Shown here: piece by piece, positions 24,687-35,374 of the stretch | Position numbering within the stretch: position 1 is the first letter of the stretch | Layout: the number at the start of each line of letters is the position of its first letter | From: Acetobacter vaccinii | GTDB taxonomy: Bacteria > Pseudomonadota > Alphaproteobacteria > Acetobacterales > Acetobacteraceae | Reading direction: 5' to 3' | DNA length: 64,000 nt | Assembly (NCBI RefSeq): GCF_008365315.1 | Contig: NZ_CP043506.1 | Span: 1,966,001 to 2,030,000, forward strand | Position numbers and translations under genes: made by a program | Notes under the pieces: model-generated | Told to the model about the DNA's origin: nothing | Database searches by the model: none | What the model saw: only the letters and a program-made list of their open reading frames with translations

Positions 24687-25688
24687 ATGCCTTTTCAGAG
24701 CGAAGTAAACTACACTTGGGCAGCGGGCTTTCCCGGTCGCTGGGCCAGTGAGAACCCCCGCCGCATCGTTATCCCCGGACCCAACGGATTCCGTGCTGGC
24801 GCGGGCGGCCTGAACATTGCACGCTTTGCGTGGGTGCAGAATGACGGCGTGACGCTGCTCAACGCCGCGCCGACTGCCACCGCCGGTTCCGGCGCGACTG
24901 CCACCGCCGTTCTGTCTTCCGCTACGGTTTACACCGTGTCGGCTCTGGCGGTGAACGCTGGGGGCACCGGTTATGCCGTGGGCGATACGGTGGAAGCCAC
25001 TGGCTTCAAAGCCACCATTACCACCGTCAGCAGCGGTGCGGTGACTGGCGTTACCATCCAGTCCACCACGGCCCAGACCGCCGACCCGACTGCCACGGGC
25101 GTTGCTACCACGACGAACGGCAGCGGAACGGGCCTGACCTTGGACGTGACGGCAACCGCCAGTCAGGAAGCCACCGGGGGCGTTGCGTCCATCACGGTTT
25201 CCGATGGCGGTACGGGCTATTCGGCAGCGCCGATTGTCTCCCTCACTGGTGGTGGTGGCACTGGCGCTACGGCTGTTGCCGTTGTATCCGCTGGCGTTGT
25301 GACCGGCATTAATGTGGTCAGCGCAGGCACGGGCTACACGTCCGCCCCCACTGTGGTCATTACGGCCCAGACAGTTCCGAACGGCGCGCCGCAGGGTTTC
25401 GTCTATGCCGACCAGCAGGGCCTGACCACGGCCTACCTGCAAGAAGCCACCATGATGATCCCCGAGGGTTTCATGGCGCAGCTTGCAGAGGGTGGTGACG
25501 TGTTCGCTACCTCCAGCACCCCGGCCCTCATCGGCCAGTCCGTGTTTGCCTCCACCACCGATGGCAGCATCAGCACCGGCACCGCTGGCGCGACCGTTAC
25601 GGGGGCTATCGAAACCGCGTGGAAGGTCTCGCAGGGCAATGCCGCTGGATCGCCCATCATCATCACCGGCCCGGTTGCGGCTGCATAA
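24687..25688 (+). CDS. structural protein with repeated Gly/Thr-rich module
   Basis: A 333-residue protein between protease/scaffold and capsid genes, the place of a decoration or minor capsid protein. Residues about 1-60 and 235-333 form the body. Residues about 66-228 are a low-complexity module of short Gly/Thr/Ala/Val beta repeats ([40 protein letters not shown]). The same module occurs inside the tail sheath protein of this phage (29310-29804). Such modules are probably surface-exposed beta domains. No signal peptide. Confidence 0.75.
   Translation: MPFQSEVNYTWAAGFPGRWASENPRRIVIPGPNGFRAGAGGLNIARFAWVQNDGVTLLNAAPTATAGSGATATAVLSSATVYTVSALAVNAGGTGYAVGDTVEATGFKATITTVSSGAVTGVTIQSTTAQTADPTATGVATTTNGSGTGLTLDVTATASQEATGGVASITVSDGGTGYSAAPIVSLTGGGGTGATAVAVVSAGVVTGINVVSAGTGYTSAPTVVITAQTVPNGAPQGFVYADQQGLTTAYLQEATMMIPEGFMAQLAEGGDVFATSSTPALIGQSVFASTTDGSISTGTAGATVTGAIETAWKVSQGNAAGSPIIITGPVAAA
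24882..25370 (+). repeat. Gly/Thr-rich module, copy 1
   Basis: Encodes about 163 residues closely similar in order and motif to the module at 29310-29804: GSGATATA lead-in, GTGYAVGDT, a [11 protein letters not shown] block, a TGGGGTGA block and a GYTSAP block. It looks like an inserted or duplicated domain shared by two virion proteins. Confidence 0.8.
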
Positions 25689-25700
25689 GGAACTACAAGT

Positions 25701-26753
25701 ATGACCATGTTCCGTAAGGACGCGCCCCGCCTTGCGCAGGATTGGGGTGTGATCATGCCCGGCGTGCGGGGGTATTTCTCCGAGATGGCAGCAGATGCGC
25801 TGCCGCCTGGCCTTCCCGTTACAGCGCCGAACAGCGGTATCCCCGCGATCTACACGACCTATACCGATCCGAAGATCATCAAGGCGATCATCACGCCCAC
25901 CAAGTCTGAGGGCATTTACGGCAGCGCCAAAAAGGGCGACTGGGTGACTGACACCGCGCAGTTCCCGATGGTCGAACTGTCCGGCTATGCTGTGGCGTAT
26001 GACGATTACAGTCCGGCTGGCACAACCTCAGCAAACGCCAACTGGCCCCAGCGCCAGAGCTTCCACTATCAGACGTGGACGAAGTGGGGCGAGCGCGAGG
26101 TCGAGCGCATGGGCGCGGCCAAGATCGACTGGGTAAACCAGCAGAATGAGGCGTCCATTTCCGTACTGAACAAAAACCAGAACCTGATCAACCTGTTCGG
26201 TGTTTCTGGTCTGGAACTGTACGGTGCGCTAAACGACCCTCACCTGCCCGCAGCCATTGCGCCGCTGCCCAAGCTGTCCGCCTCTGGCACGGTGGCCGGT
26301 AACACTTGGCTGGATACGTCAGACCCGATTGCTGTTTACAATGACATTCTGAAGGCATTTCAGAAGCTCACTGTGCAGATGGGTGGTAATCTGACGCTTG
26401 AAACGCCGATGACGCTGGTTATCCCGACCGACCGTCAACAGTGCCTGCTTTACACCAACCAGTTCCAGGTTGTTCTGAGCGACCTGCTCAAGAAGAACCT
26501 GCCCAACCTCAAGATTGAGACCCTACCCGAAGCGGGAACCACTCTGAGCGGCGGTCACTCCAGCGTAACCATGATGCAGCTTTTTGTTGACGCTGTGGAC
26601 GGGCAGGAAACTGTCACCACCGCGTTCACCGAGAAGATGCGCGCGCATGCGGTTGAGCGGTATTCCTCCAACTTCCGGCAGAAAAAGTCGCAGGGCTCGT
26701 GGGGAACCATTTGGTTCTACCCCATGGCCTGCGTGACGATGACAGGGATCTGA
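25701..26753 (+). CDS. major capsid protein (DUF2184 type)
   Basis: A 350-residue protein matching the DUF2184 capsid family, typical of phages with this portal-MuF-DUF2213 order. The sequence (KSEGIYGSAKKGDWVTDTAQFPMVELSGYAVAYDDYSPAGTTSANANWPQRQSFHYQTWTKWGEREVERM ... TLVIPTDRQQCLLYTNQF ... EKMRAHAVERYSSNFRQKKSQGSWGTIWFYPMACVTM) fits an HK97-like fold. AAGG-type ribosome site upstream. Confidence 0.88.
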   Translation: MTMFRKDAPRLAQDWGVIMPGVRGYFSEMAADALPPGLPVTAPNSGIPAIYTTYTDPKIIKAIITPTKSEGIYGSAKKGDWVTDTAQFPMVELSGYAVAYDDYSPAGTTSANANWPQRQSFHYQTWTKWGEREVERMGAAKIDWVNQQNEASISVLNKNQNLINLFGVSGLELYGALNDPHLPAAIAPLPKLSASGTVAGNTWLDTSDPIAVYNDILKAFQKLTVQMGGNLTLETPMTLVIPTDRQQCLLYTNQFQVVLSDLLKKNLPNLKIETLPEAGTTLSGGHSSVTMMQLFVDAVDGQETVTTAFTEKMRAHAVERYSSNFRQKKSQGSWGTIWFYPMACVTMTGI

Positions 26754-26757
26754 ACCA

Positions 26758-27180
26758 ATGACAGCAACTCCTTCCAGAAACGGCGCAACCGTGACCGTTA
26801 TTTGTCGTATGCCTTCCGGCCTTGTGCTGGAACTGTACGACGAAGGTGCATTGCAGAACCCGTCCAAGCCGGGCGCACTTCCTGCCGTTAAGGGCAGCGT
26901 GCGCCTGAGTGGCGCGAGACACGACCCGCGCTTCCACAAGCGGGACAACATCATGCTGGGCATGGGTGGCCGCACGGAAGTGGCCGCTGACTTCTGGGAG
27001 GCATGGACAAAGCAGAACGCTGAGTTCATGCCGCTCAAGAAGGGCCTGATCTTCGCCATGCCCAAAGAGGCCGATGCCGTCTCCCGCCTGTCAGAACTGC
27101 GGGAGGAACGCACCGGGCTTGAGGGTCTGGACAAAGACAAGATGCCCGGCGTTACCCCCTTCGCCAAAGAGGACTTCTGA
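26758..27180 (+). CDS. phage head-region hypothetical protein
   Basis: A 140-residue protein immediately after the capsid gene. It opens with a strand pair ([21 protein letters not shown]), then a basic central part and an acidic C-terminus ([28 protein letters not shown]). Proteins of this size in this slot are conserved in related phages. A role as capsid accessory or connector is inferred from position. Confidence 0.65.
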   Translation: MTATPSRNGATVTVICRMPSGLVLELYDEGALQNPSKPGALPAVKGSVRLSGARHDPRFHKRDNIMLGMGGRTEVAADFWEAWTKQNAEFMPLKKGLIFAMPKEADAVSRLSELREERTGLEGLDKDKMPGVTPFAKEDF

Positions 27181-27617
27181 TGGCCTGCACGACCACGGCC
27201 GGCGTTGTCACGTTCGACTACACGGCGTGGTCGGTCCGGTATCCGGCGCTTGCCCAGAATGTGGATGCAACGCTGGCGCAGTCATACTTTGACGAAGCCA
27301 CGCTCTACCTGAGCAACACGGCATGCAGCCCGGTGCGCGACCTGGCAAAGCGCGCATTGCTGCTTGGCCTGCTGGTGGCCCATCTGGCGACCCTTTACCT
27401 GCCGCAGTCTCAGGGCGGCACTGGGGGGCTGGTCGGGCGCGTGGCTTCCGCGACCCGTGGCAGCGTTTCTGTCAGCACCGATATGGGTAGCCAGCAGGAG
27501 CGTGCCGCATGGTTTAACCAGACCCAATTCGGCGCATCGTTCTGGGCCGCCACCCGCTATCTGCGGCAGGCCAGGTACGTTCCAGGCTTTCCGCAAAGAC
27601 CTCGCATATGGCCGTAA
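27180..27617 (+). CDS. DUF4054 head-tail connector protein
   Basis: A 145-residue protein of the DUF4054 family. [61 protein letters not shown] ... [46 protein letters not shown] is characteristic and resembles head-completion gp6-like connectors. The ATG overlaps the previous stop by one base. Confidence 0.88.
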   Translation: MACTTTAGVVTFDYTAWSVRYPALAQNVDATLAQSYFDEATLYLSNTACSPVRDLAKRALLLGLLVAHLATLYLPQSQGGTGGLVGRVASATRGSVSVSTDMGSQQERAAWFNQTQFGASFWAATRYLRQARYVPGFPQRPRIWP

Positions 27618-28144
27618 AGATCAAGTCTGTTGGTGGCGTTGGCCTCGCAAACGCTCTCAAGCAGTTGCAGGAGAAGCTAGGGCAGGGGGCGCATTTGCGT
27701 TCTGGTTTTCTTGAGGATGCAACGTATCCCGATGGAACGCCCGTTGCGCAGGTGGCTTTCTGGGATGAGTTCGGGACGAAAACTGCCCCGCCACGGCCGT
27801 TTATGCGCAATGCCATCGCTCATAATAAGGGCGAGTGGGGTAAGCTCATGGAGGCAGCGCTCAAGGCCACTGGCTACAATGTTGATCAGGCCTTGGCTCT
27901 ATGCGGCGAAAAGATCACCGATCAGGTGAAGGAAGAGATCGTATCCTTCAGCGAGCCTGAGAATGCCATGCTGACCAATATCCTGAAGGATCGCTTCCCC
28001 ATGGGCGATTACACCAAGGATGATTTTTTGCAGGCGGTGAGAGACCTAAAGGACGGCGCAACTGCGCCAGCTGGAAAGCCGCTTGTCTGGTCTGGGGTCA
28101 TGCTCAATTCAGCGGCCTATGACGTAAAGGACGGCCCGGAATGA
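27608..28144 (+). CDS. HK97 gp10-like head-tail joining protein
   Basis: A 178-residue protein starting inside the end of the DUF4054 gene. The pattern [32 protein letters not shown] is common to neck proteins near HK97 gp10/P22 gp10-like families. The late segment [21 protein letters not shown] is typical as well. It probably joins head and tail. Confidence 0.75.
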   Translation: MAVKIKSVGGVGLANALKQLQEKLGQGAHLRSGFLEDATYPDGTPVAQVAFWDEFGTKTAPPRPFMRNAIAHNKGEWGKLMEAALKATGYNVDQALALCGEKITDQVKEEIVSFSEPENAMLTNILKDRFPMGDYTKDDFLQAVRDLKDGATAPAGKPLVWSGVMLNSAAYDVKDGPE

Positions 28145-28524
28145 TCGACATATTCGGTGCGGCCGGAAACCTTTGCGCGCCCATCAATCCGCACATAACC
28201 GGCACGATAAAGGGCAGTACGGGAAGTGTCACGAACGACGACTTTTCCGTAACCCCCCAATACACCACGGCAACGGTAGAAATTGAGGTGCAGGCCGTCA
28301 GTTCTCAGGACTTGCAGCAGGTCGAGAACATCAACCAGCAGGCTGATATGCGCTCGGTCTATGTGCGCGGGGCCGTTCGGGCGCTGAACAGGCCGCTCCA
28401 GATCGGCGGCGACATTCTCACATTTTACGGCTCTGACTGGCTGGTTACGCAGCAGTTGGAGGAATGGGGCGACGGCGAATGGTCGAAGGTTCTGGTAACG
28501 CGGCAGATGCCTACTACGTCATAA
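28141..28524 (+). CDS. neck/tail completion protein
   Basis: A 127-residue beta-rich protein (TATVEIEVQAVSSQDLQQVENINQQADMRSVYVRGAVRALNRPLQIGGDILTFYGSDWLVTQQLEEWGDGEWSKVLVTRQ). The last two strands describe a value/measurement-like fold seen in phage neck proteins of this gene order. It overlaps both neighbours. Function by position. Confidence 0.65.
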   Translation: MIDIFGAAGNLCAPINPHITGTIKGSTGSVTNDDFSVTPQYTTATVEIEVQAVSSQDLQQVENINQQADMRSVYVRGAVRALNRPLQIGGDILTFYGSDWLVTQQLEEWGDGEWSKVLVTRQMPTTS

Positions 28525-29033
28525 CACCCACCGAGAGCGATATTTACAAGGGTGTGGGACAATGGCTCCAGAGCATTTTGCCCGCAGGAATGGGCATTGT
28601 CCAAGGCCAGCAGAACCGCAACGCCGCGCCCCGAGACCCCTTTGCGGTCATGGTTATCATTGGCCGTGAGCGCATAGCCACAAACGGCTGGACGTATGAC
28701 GGCGAGACCACGCGCACCGTTACCGAGCAGGTGCAGGTGACAATGCAGGTCAACCTGTTCGGCCCAGCCTCCAGCAATCAGATGCAGCTTGTCACGGCCT
28801 TGTGGCGCGACATGCAGGCCGTTGATTTTTTCAGGGCGTCCGGCGTTCCGATAGCGCCCCTGACCACATCCACCACGCGTCAGATCGGATTCACGACTGG
28901 CGAGCGCCAGTATGATGACCTGTGGACTGTTGACCTCACCATGCAGGTCACGCTGACCGTCCGCCTACCGCAAGAATTCGCAACATCCATCCCGGTCATT
29001 CTGACCGAGGTGCAAACCACCTACCCGGAGTAG
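28464..29033 (+). CDS. phage neck protein, LIC_12616-like
   Basis: A 189-residue protein. NRNAAPRDPFAVMVIIGRERIATNGWTY ... TEQVQVTMQVNLFGPASSNQMQLVTALWRDMQAVDFF resembles neck/tail terminator proteins. The start is uncertain: ATG 28464 has GGAGGA directly next to it, while ATG 28479 has better spacing from that site. It overlaps the previous gene by about 60 bp in another frame. It precedes the sheath gene, as a tail terminator would. Confidence 0.7.
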   Translation: MGRRRMVEGSGNAADAYYVITPTESDIYKGVGQWLQSILPAGMGIVQGQQNRNAAPRDPFAVMVIIGRERIATNGWTYDGETTRTVTEQVQVTMQVNLFGPASSNQMQLVTALWRDMQAVDFFRASGVPIAPLTTSTTRQIGFTTGERQYDDLWTVDLTMQVTLTVRLPQEFATSIPVILTEVQTTYPE

Positions 29034-30692
<1,659 letters not shown>

Positions 30693-30693
30693 C

Positions 30694-31131
30694 ATGGCTG
30701 ACCTTGATATTACCGCTGCCAACAGCATTTTCGTGATTACGGTCACATCGCTGTTCAACGCGCCGGTTCGGCTGGAGAACTATGCAGCCGACCGCGCGTG
30801 GGATGCTCCCGAACTGGAGATGGCTGAAACGGCCATGTCCATCGACGGATACCTGAACGCGGGCTATGTGCCGAACCCGGTTGACCAGACCGTATCGCTT
30901 TCCCCGGCCAGTTCCAGCATTGCTGTGTTTGAGGCCATCATGTCTGCACAGACAACGGCGCGATCCCTGTACCGTCTGGGCGGGGAAATCACCCTGACCA
31001 GCACCGGGCGCAAATACACGATGGTCAACGGCCTCCTGCGGGCGGCTAGCGTGCTTCCGGCCGCCGGGCGCGTTCTGGAAACCCGGACATTCGCCATTCG
31101 CTGGCAGTCCGTAACCCCAGCGGGTATCTGA
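30694..31131 (+). CDS. tail tube protein (DUF3277-like)
   Basis: A 145-residue protein directly after the sheath gene. ADLDITAANSIFVITVTSLFNAPVRLENYAADRAWDAPELEMAETAMSIDGYLNAGYVPNPVDQTVSLSPAS matches the DUF3277 group of tail-tube proteins. The tube is the rigid inner cylinder that the sheath drives through the envelope. It ends two bases before the chaperone gene. Confidence 0.85.
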   Translation: MADLDITAANSIFVITVTSLFNAPVRLENYAADRAWDAPELEMAETAMSIDGYLNAGYVPNPVDQTVSLSPASSSIAVFEAIMSAQTTARSLYRLGGEITLTSTGRKYTMVNGLLRAASVLPAAGRVLETRTFAIRWQSVTPAGI

Positions 31132-31133
31132 TC

Positions 31134-31610
31134 ATGGCCTTGATGGAAATTACCGTGACATGCCCCCACGAGGGGGCGGACAAGGGAAAGCGGTTCGTCA
31201 TTACCCGCATGAGCGCGGTCGAGGCGGACAAATGGGGGCGGCATTGCCTACAGGCGGCGGCAGCCAGCGGCGCAGCTATCCCCGGCATGGAGCCGGGCGC
31301 CGGACTGGCTGGTGTTGCGGCGGCGGGCATCGGCATTTTCGCCTCTATGTCGCCCGAGCGCATGGACGGTCTTATCGACCGGCTCATGCAGTGCGTGCAG
31401 ATGCAGCCCGACCCCGGAAACCCCGCTATCCTGCTAAACTGGCAGATGGCCCAGACCCAGATCGAGGAAATCCCCACCATCGGCTGGCTCCAGACGGAGG
31501 CATTCAGGCTGCATGTGGATTTTTTCAGGGGCGTAGGCCAGTTGTTCTCCCTCATCACGCTCATGCTGGGGATGGAAAGCAACGCCCCTGCGCCCGCGTC
31601 TGCAACGTAG
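31134..31610 (+). CDS. tail assembly chaperone
   Basis: A 158-residue helical protein between tube and tape-measure genes, the standard slot for the tail assembly chaperone that binds the tape measure. KRFVITRMSAVEADKWGRHCLQAAAASG and PERMDGLIDRLMQCVQMQP are seen. Translation probably continues past its TAG in the -1 frame (next entry), as in lambda G/GT and P2 E/E'. Confidence 0.75.
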   Translation: MALMEITVTCPHEGADKGKRFVITRMSAVEADKWGRHCLQAAAASGAAIPGMEPGAGLAGVAAAGIGIFASMSPERMDGLIDRLMQCVQMQPDPGNPAILLNWQMAQTQIEEIPTIGWLQTEAFRLHVDFFRGVGQLFSLITLMLGMESNAPAPASAT

Positions 31611-31735
31611 ATGAACGCCACGCCCTGGTAGTTATGGAGGGGCTTGCGTCCCTCCACGACCTCCAGACCATTTACGACAGCGAGGACTTTGAGGACTTGC
31701 TGGAAATTGCCGTTGTGAAGCGGTTTAATAGGTGA
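31520..31735 (+). CDS. probable -1 frameshift extension of chaperone
   Basis: The -1 frame stays open to TGA 31733-31735 and ends in a well-formed acidic helix pair (MEGLASLHDLQTIYDSEDFEDLL EIAVVKRF, split here). A heptamer T TTT TTC in the correct codon phase lies at 31520-31526, a canonical slippery site. The stretch just after it is Arg/Pro/His-rich, so slippage nearer the end of the frame (a GGGG run in CTG GGG about 40 bases upstream of the stop) cannot be excluded. The gene would then make two products, short and fused. Confidence 0.55.
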   Translation, partial: FFQGRRPVVLPHHAHAGDGKQRPCARVCNVDERHALVVMEGLASLHDLQTIYDSEDFEDLLEIAVVKRFNR

Positions 31736-31741
31736 TGAAAC

Positions 31742-32086
31742 ATGACTGATGCAGTGCAAACCTCTCCCCTGACGGTTACTCTTTCATTCTCCGAGGGGTC
31801 TCCTGAGAACATCGCGGATATGATTAATGCGCTTGCGAGCCGCCTGCGTGATTTCGGAAACGCTATCGTAGGAAAATTGCCTTTTTGCATCAGCGAGACA
31901 TCCGAGGTTGCTCACGCAGGGCGCGCGGACAATCTCGCTGTTGCCTGCGGCATCACTGCGGATGAGTTCGACCGGAAGTTAGAGGTTGCCCTCAAGCGCG
32001 CACTTGAGTCTTTTACGTCTCCCCCATTAACGGAGGATTATGGACGCGCGCATGGGGGAAAGGCATGTGACGGGGATGATCTATAG
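31742..32086 (+). CDS. phage tail-region hypothetical protein
   Basis: A 114-residue protein starting ATG 31742. The first half (PLTVTLSFSEGSPENIADMINALASRLRDFGNAIV) is strand then helix. The second half (HAGRADNLAVACGITADEFDRKLEVALKRALESF) is helical. It ends by overlapping the opposite-strand Cas2-like gene by 6 bp. Function unknown; position fits a tail accessory. Confidence 0.55.
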   Translation: MTDAVQTSPLTVTLSFSEGSPENIADMINALASRLRDFGNAIVGKLPFCISETSEVAHAGRADNLAVACGITADEFDRKLEVALKRALESFTSPPLTEDYGRAHGGKACDGDDL

Positions 32087-32371
32087 ATCCCATGTCCTCT
32101 TAGGATCCTTGAACCATTCAGTCAGTCTGGGGGTGTCGTAAGTCGCCCACCCCTTCTTCTTCTGACGTATGACGATCAGCCGGTCATGCGTTGGGTATGG
32201 AAGCACTTTCACTATCTCATCCCGAATTGCGCTTGGGTCTTTCTTTGTATCCAAAAACCACACTGATTCCACGGGATGCCTGCAATCATAGGCGCGGAGA
32301 TAGTCGTAAAGAGCGTCATATCCTTTATCGCCCGGCTTATGCAGATCGTAAGTGACCATAATTACTGACAT
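32081..32371 (-). CDS. Cas2/SinR-like protein on opposite strand
   Basis: A 96-residue protein (ATG 32371; 13 further upstream codons are open but lack support). It has the ferredoxin-like pattern of the Cas2/SinR/VapD group: a first strand VIMVTYDL with the conserved Asp, a helix DKGYDALYDYLRAYD, a second strand ESVWFLDTKK, a helix SAIRDEIVKVLP and a strand DRLIVIRQKKKGW. There is no Cas1 and no CRISPR array in the window, so it is a solitary member. It lies against the direction of the tail operon, suggesting expression in the lysogen. Activity as a nuclease or toxin is possible but unproven. Confidence 0.7.
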   Translation of the reverse strand: MSVIMVTYDLHKPGDKGYDALYDYLRAYDCRHPVESVWFLDTKKDPSAIRDEIVKVLPYPTHDRLIVIRQKKKGWATYDTPRLTEWFKDPKRTWDL

Positions 32372-32446
32372 TCGGGATTCTCCTTCCTTCCCAGCCTGCC
32401 AGTACCCCACCTATCAACCGAATCATATCTCCCGAAAGCTATACGC

Positions 32447-34279
32447 ATGGCTACAGTAATCGACGCCCTCGTTATCACCCTCGGCCTCGACCCCAAGGGG
32501 GTGAAGAAGGGGAGCGCCGATGCTGAGGGGGCAATGGGTAAGGCCCGTGCCGCCGCAGCCCATATGGGCGCAGGGATCGACCGTGGCGCGCAGCAGGGCG
32601 CAGATGCTATCCGAAAGCTCTCACGCGAGGCTCTGTCCTTCTTTGCTGTGCTGACGGCAGGCAAGACGCTCAAGGCGTTCGTTTCCGACACAACAAGCAG
32701 CAATGTTGCTCTGGGCAATATGGCTCGCAATCTTGGCGTGTCGGCTCAGTCGCTCGGTGCATGGCAGACTGTAGCCAAGGCGTTCGGAGGCACGGCGTCC
32801 GATGTGTCCGGATCCATGCAGTCGCTCGTCTCGCAGTTCCAGACCATCGACGGACGCCAGAACCTTGGCCGCGTGTTCGGGCAAATGGGCGTTGGGCTGG
32901 CTGGGGCCAACGGGCAGATGCGCGACATGAGCGAGCTTCTGCCCGATCTGGCGCGCGCGGCTCAGCGACTAGGCCCCCAGCAGTTTGCAGCGCTTGGGTC
33001 TCAGGCTGGGTTTAGCCAAGGCTTCATCAACATGCTGGAGCAGGGGCCGGACAAGATAGCCAGCCTCTACCGGGCGCTGAGGCAGTATGCTCCAACGGAG
33101 GCAGACGTTAAGGCGTCCGGCCAGTTGATGATGGATTGGACTAAACTCACCGCGCAGTCCGAGGCGTTCGGCCGCACCATCATGACAAGCCTGACGCCGG
33201 AAGTACATGACCTGATGCAGTGGGTGTCGCAACTGATCGACAAAAACCAAGACTGGATCAGGCAGGATATTGACATTTACGCAAAGAAGATTGGCGAGGC
33301 CATTAAGAACGCTGACTGGAAAGCAGTTGGCGAAAACCTGCGGACCATTCTTGATGCCCTGCGCCAGATCGACTGGAAGGCTGTAAGCGCTGGGATTATC
33401 TCATTCGCCTCTGGGGCCAATAGCGCGGCGAAGGCCGTAGGTGGATGGGGAAAGGCGCTGGAGTACCTTTTCGCCCTATGGATGGGATCTAAGTTCCTCA
33501 CAGTTCTGGGTAACGCCAGACTTCTTGCGGCAGCATCGGGTCTATCTTTGGGAGCGCCAGTCATTGCCGCCTGGGCAACATATGCGCTGGCGAAGGGCGG
33601 CGAGCCTTCTCTCGCAAAGGACGATACGATTCCCCGCAAGCTCGCCTTTGCCCCAAGCACAACCAAAGGCAGTGACTTTGATGTGTTCGCTGCCAGCGTG
33701 GCGCAGATCGAACATGCCAGTTACGGTCAGATGGGTGGGGCCGGGCATAAATATGCGGGCAAGTATCAGATGGGCATGGATGCCATTTCTGACGCCTCCA
33801 AGCGCCTTGGCATAGCTACGCCTACGCTGCCAGAGTTCCTGGCAAACCCAGAATTGCAGGAGAAGATTTTTCAGGCCCATACCAAGAATAATGAGGCGTA
33901 TCTGAATGCCTATTCTGATGAGTTCCGCAATGCTGCGCCGGAGCGGAAGCTCGAGATATTGGGATATGCCCATAATCAGGGGGCAACAGCAGCGGCAAAA
34001 TGGCTGAAAACTGGGGTAGCTGGGCACGATGCAAACAACACGTATGGAACGGCCTATTCTGACCTCATCCACAGGAATCTAGAAGCGTCTCATGCAGCCT
34101 TGGCAACCGCACAGGCTAAGCCCCCGCAGCCAACCTCCAACACCAGCACGTCAACGCAAACAGCGCACATCACCATCAATGCACCCAGCGGGAACGCGCG
34201 CGACATTGCAAACGAGGTTGGCCAGCAGTTGCAGGCCCTGAATTTTCGGGGGCGGCAGACTAATCTCGCAACGCAGTAG
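32447..34279 (+). CDS. tail tape-measure protein with lysozyme-like domain
   Basis: A 610-residue protein. The N-terminal 300 residues are helical with a Lys/Ala-rich opening (LVITLGLDPKGVKKGSADAEGAMGKARAAAAHM), typical of tape measures. Hydrophobic segments occur at about 340-385. Residues about 409-560 form a lytic-transglycosylase/muramidase-like domain (SVAQIEHASYGQMGGAGHKYAGKYQMGMDAISDA) with Glu422 as the likely catalytic acid. It sets tail length and would open the peptidoglycan during entry. It follows a 75-bp divergent gap. Confidence 0.85.
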   Translation: MATVIDALVITLGLDPKGVKKGSADAEGAMGKARAAAAHMGAGIDRGAQQGADAIRKLSREALSFFAVLTAGKTLKAFVSDTTSSNVALGNMARNLGVSAQSLGAWQTVAKAFGGTASDVSGSMQSLVSQFQTIDGRQNLGRVFGQMGVGLAGANGQMRDMSELLPDLARAAQRLGPQQFAALGSQAGFSQGFINMLEQGPDKIASLYRALRQYAPTEADVKASGQLMMDWTKLTAQSEAFGRTIMTSLTPEVHDLMQWVSQLIDKNQDWIRQDIDIYAKKIGEAIKNADWKAVGENLRTILDALRQIDWKAVSAGIISFASGANSAAKAVGGWGKALEYLFALWMGSKFLTVLGNARLLAAASGLSLGAPVIAAWATYALAKGGEPSLAKDDTIPRKLAFAPSTTKGSDFDVFAASVAQIEHASYGQMGGAGHKYAGKYQMGMDAISDASKRLGIATPTLPEFLANPELQEKIFQAHTKNNEAYLNAYSDEFRNAAPERKLEILGYAHNQGATAAAKWLKTGVAGHDANNTYGTAYSDLIHRNLEASHAALATAQAKPPQPTSNTSTSTQTAHITINAPSGNARDIANEVGQQLQALNFRGRQTNLATQ

Positions 34280-34290
34280 GGAGAAAAAGC

Positions 34291-35067
34291 ATGGTCATGC
34301 AAACGGTGGCCCAGCCGGTCACAGCCAATGTCATTCCTGGTGCGGGCGTGCCCAAGCTCTGGTCCACGGTTATTTCCGATGCAGAGGCCGTGGCGTCAGT
34401 CGAACTGGATACCCTGCTGCAAAGTACGCTGATCAAGCAGGTGGATAAGCAGTGGGGCCTGTTCGACAAGAACAACAAGCCGGTTCTGACCTCGGGGCGT
34501 GTGCGCGCCATAGACGCCCGCACCGCCGCGCAAATTACGGATGCGCCGCAGGAAAACGGTGCGTTCATGTCCTACAACAAAGTAAAACTGCCGGGGCAGA
34601 TCATGCTTGAAATGCTGTGCGATGGTACCGCCATGAGCTACGGCAACTATGGAGCCATCAGTAACCTGCTTTCCGCTACAGGGATCACCGGCCTTTCGTC
34701 TGAGGGCCAGGTGCGGGCAGAGTTTCTTACGCAGCTCGATGGGTTGGTGTCTGATCTTAACTTGTATGCAGTCACCACGCCGGAAGGCAGCTACTCAAAG
34801 ATGAATGTAGTCGGATATGCAATCCGCCGGGCATCAGACCGGGGCATTACGCTCCTGTGGGCGCAGATTATGCTGCAGGAAGTCAGGTTGACGGCGCGGG
34901 TCAGCCGGGCATCAGACGACAGCACAAAAACAGCCGCCGGGGCAACGCAGCAGAACAGTGGGAATGTGCAGGCGCAATCATCAGATGTGCCCGTCAGTCA
35001 CATTACCACCAATGGCGCTGTTGCGAATAAGCCTGTGCTTCTGGCCGATAAATGGACGATAAACTGA
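34291..35067 (+). CDS. baseplate/tail protein (258 aa)
   Basis: A 258-residue protein beginning VMQTVAQPVTANVIPGAGVPKLWSTVISDAEAVASVELDTLLQ. It has a central helical part and an Ala/Thr/Gln-rich low-complexity C-terminus (about 210-235). It sits between the tape measure and baseplate plug genes, so it is probably a distal tail or baseplate protein. No family is recognised with confidence. Confidence 0.65.
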   Translation: MVMQTVAQPVTANVIPGAGVPKLWSTVISDAEAVASVELDTLLQSTLIKQVDKQWGLFDKNNKPVLTSGRVRAIDARTAAQITDAPQENGAFMSYNKVKLPGQIMLEMLCDGTAMSYGNYGAISNLLSATGITGLSSEGQVRAEFLTQLDGLVSDLNLYAVTTPEGSYSKMNVVGYAIRRASDRGITLLWAQIMLQEVRLTARVSRASDDSTKTAAGATQQNSGNVQAQSSDVPVSHITTNGAVANKPVLLADKWTIN

Positions 35068-35068
35068 T

Positions 35069-35374
35069 ATGACCGATCTGGTCACAATTCCGCTCAATGC
35101 CGTAGCCAATCAGACAGTTCAGGTGCCTCTGTCCGGATATGCTGTGCAGTTGGACATCAAACAGCGCAGTACCGGCCTGTACATGGATGTCTATTTAGAC
35201 GGCACACTCATGCTGGCTGGTGTGTTGTGCCAGAACTGCACATGGATCGTGCGCGATGCATACCGTGGCTTCCCGGGTGATATGGCGTTTGTGGACACGC
35301 AGGGCAGCGAAGACCCGCAATACTCCGGCCTGAATGACCGATGGGTCCTGTATTATCTGGAAGGTGCGGTATGA
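35069..35374 (+). CDS. baseplate plug protein
   Basis: A 101-residue beta-rich protein (LVTIPLNAVANQTVQVPLSGYAVQLDIKQRSTGLYMDVYLDGTLMLAGVLCQNCTWIVRDAYRGFPGDMAFVDTQGSEDPQYSGLNDRWVLYYLEG) matching the baseplate-plug family found beside tape-measure genes of small myoviruses. The start and stop overlap adjacent genes. Confidence 0.8.
   Translation: MTDLVTIPLNAVANQTVQVPLSGYAVQLDIKQRSTGLYMDVYLDGTLMLAGVLCQNCTWIVRDAYRGFPGDMAFVDTQGSEDPQYSGLNDRWVLYYLEGAV

Noticed and set aside
24000..25442. 480-codon minus-strand open frame over DUF2213 and the module gene
   Set aside because: Compositionally a shadow (Gly/Arg/Asn, Phe/Leu runs); both plus-strand genes have clear family or module structure.
31160..31519. 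The -1 frame before the slippery heptamer as an independent gene
   Set aside because: Arg/Gly/His-rich composition of a shadow frame; only the part after 31520, especially the end, looks like protein.
32081..32371. Part of a CRISPR-Cas locus
   Set aside because: No repeat array and no other cas gene anywhere in the window; only the fold resembles Cas2.
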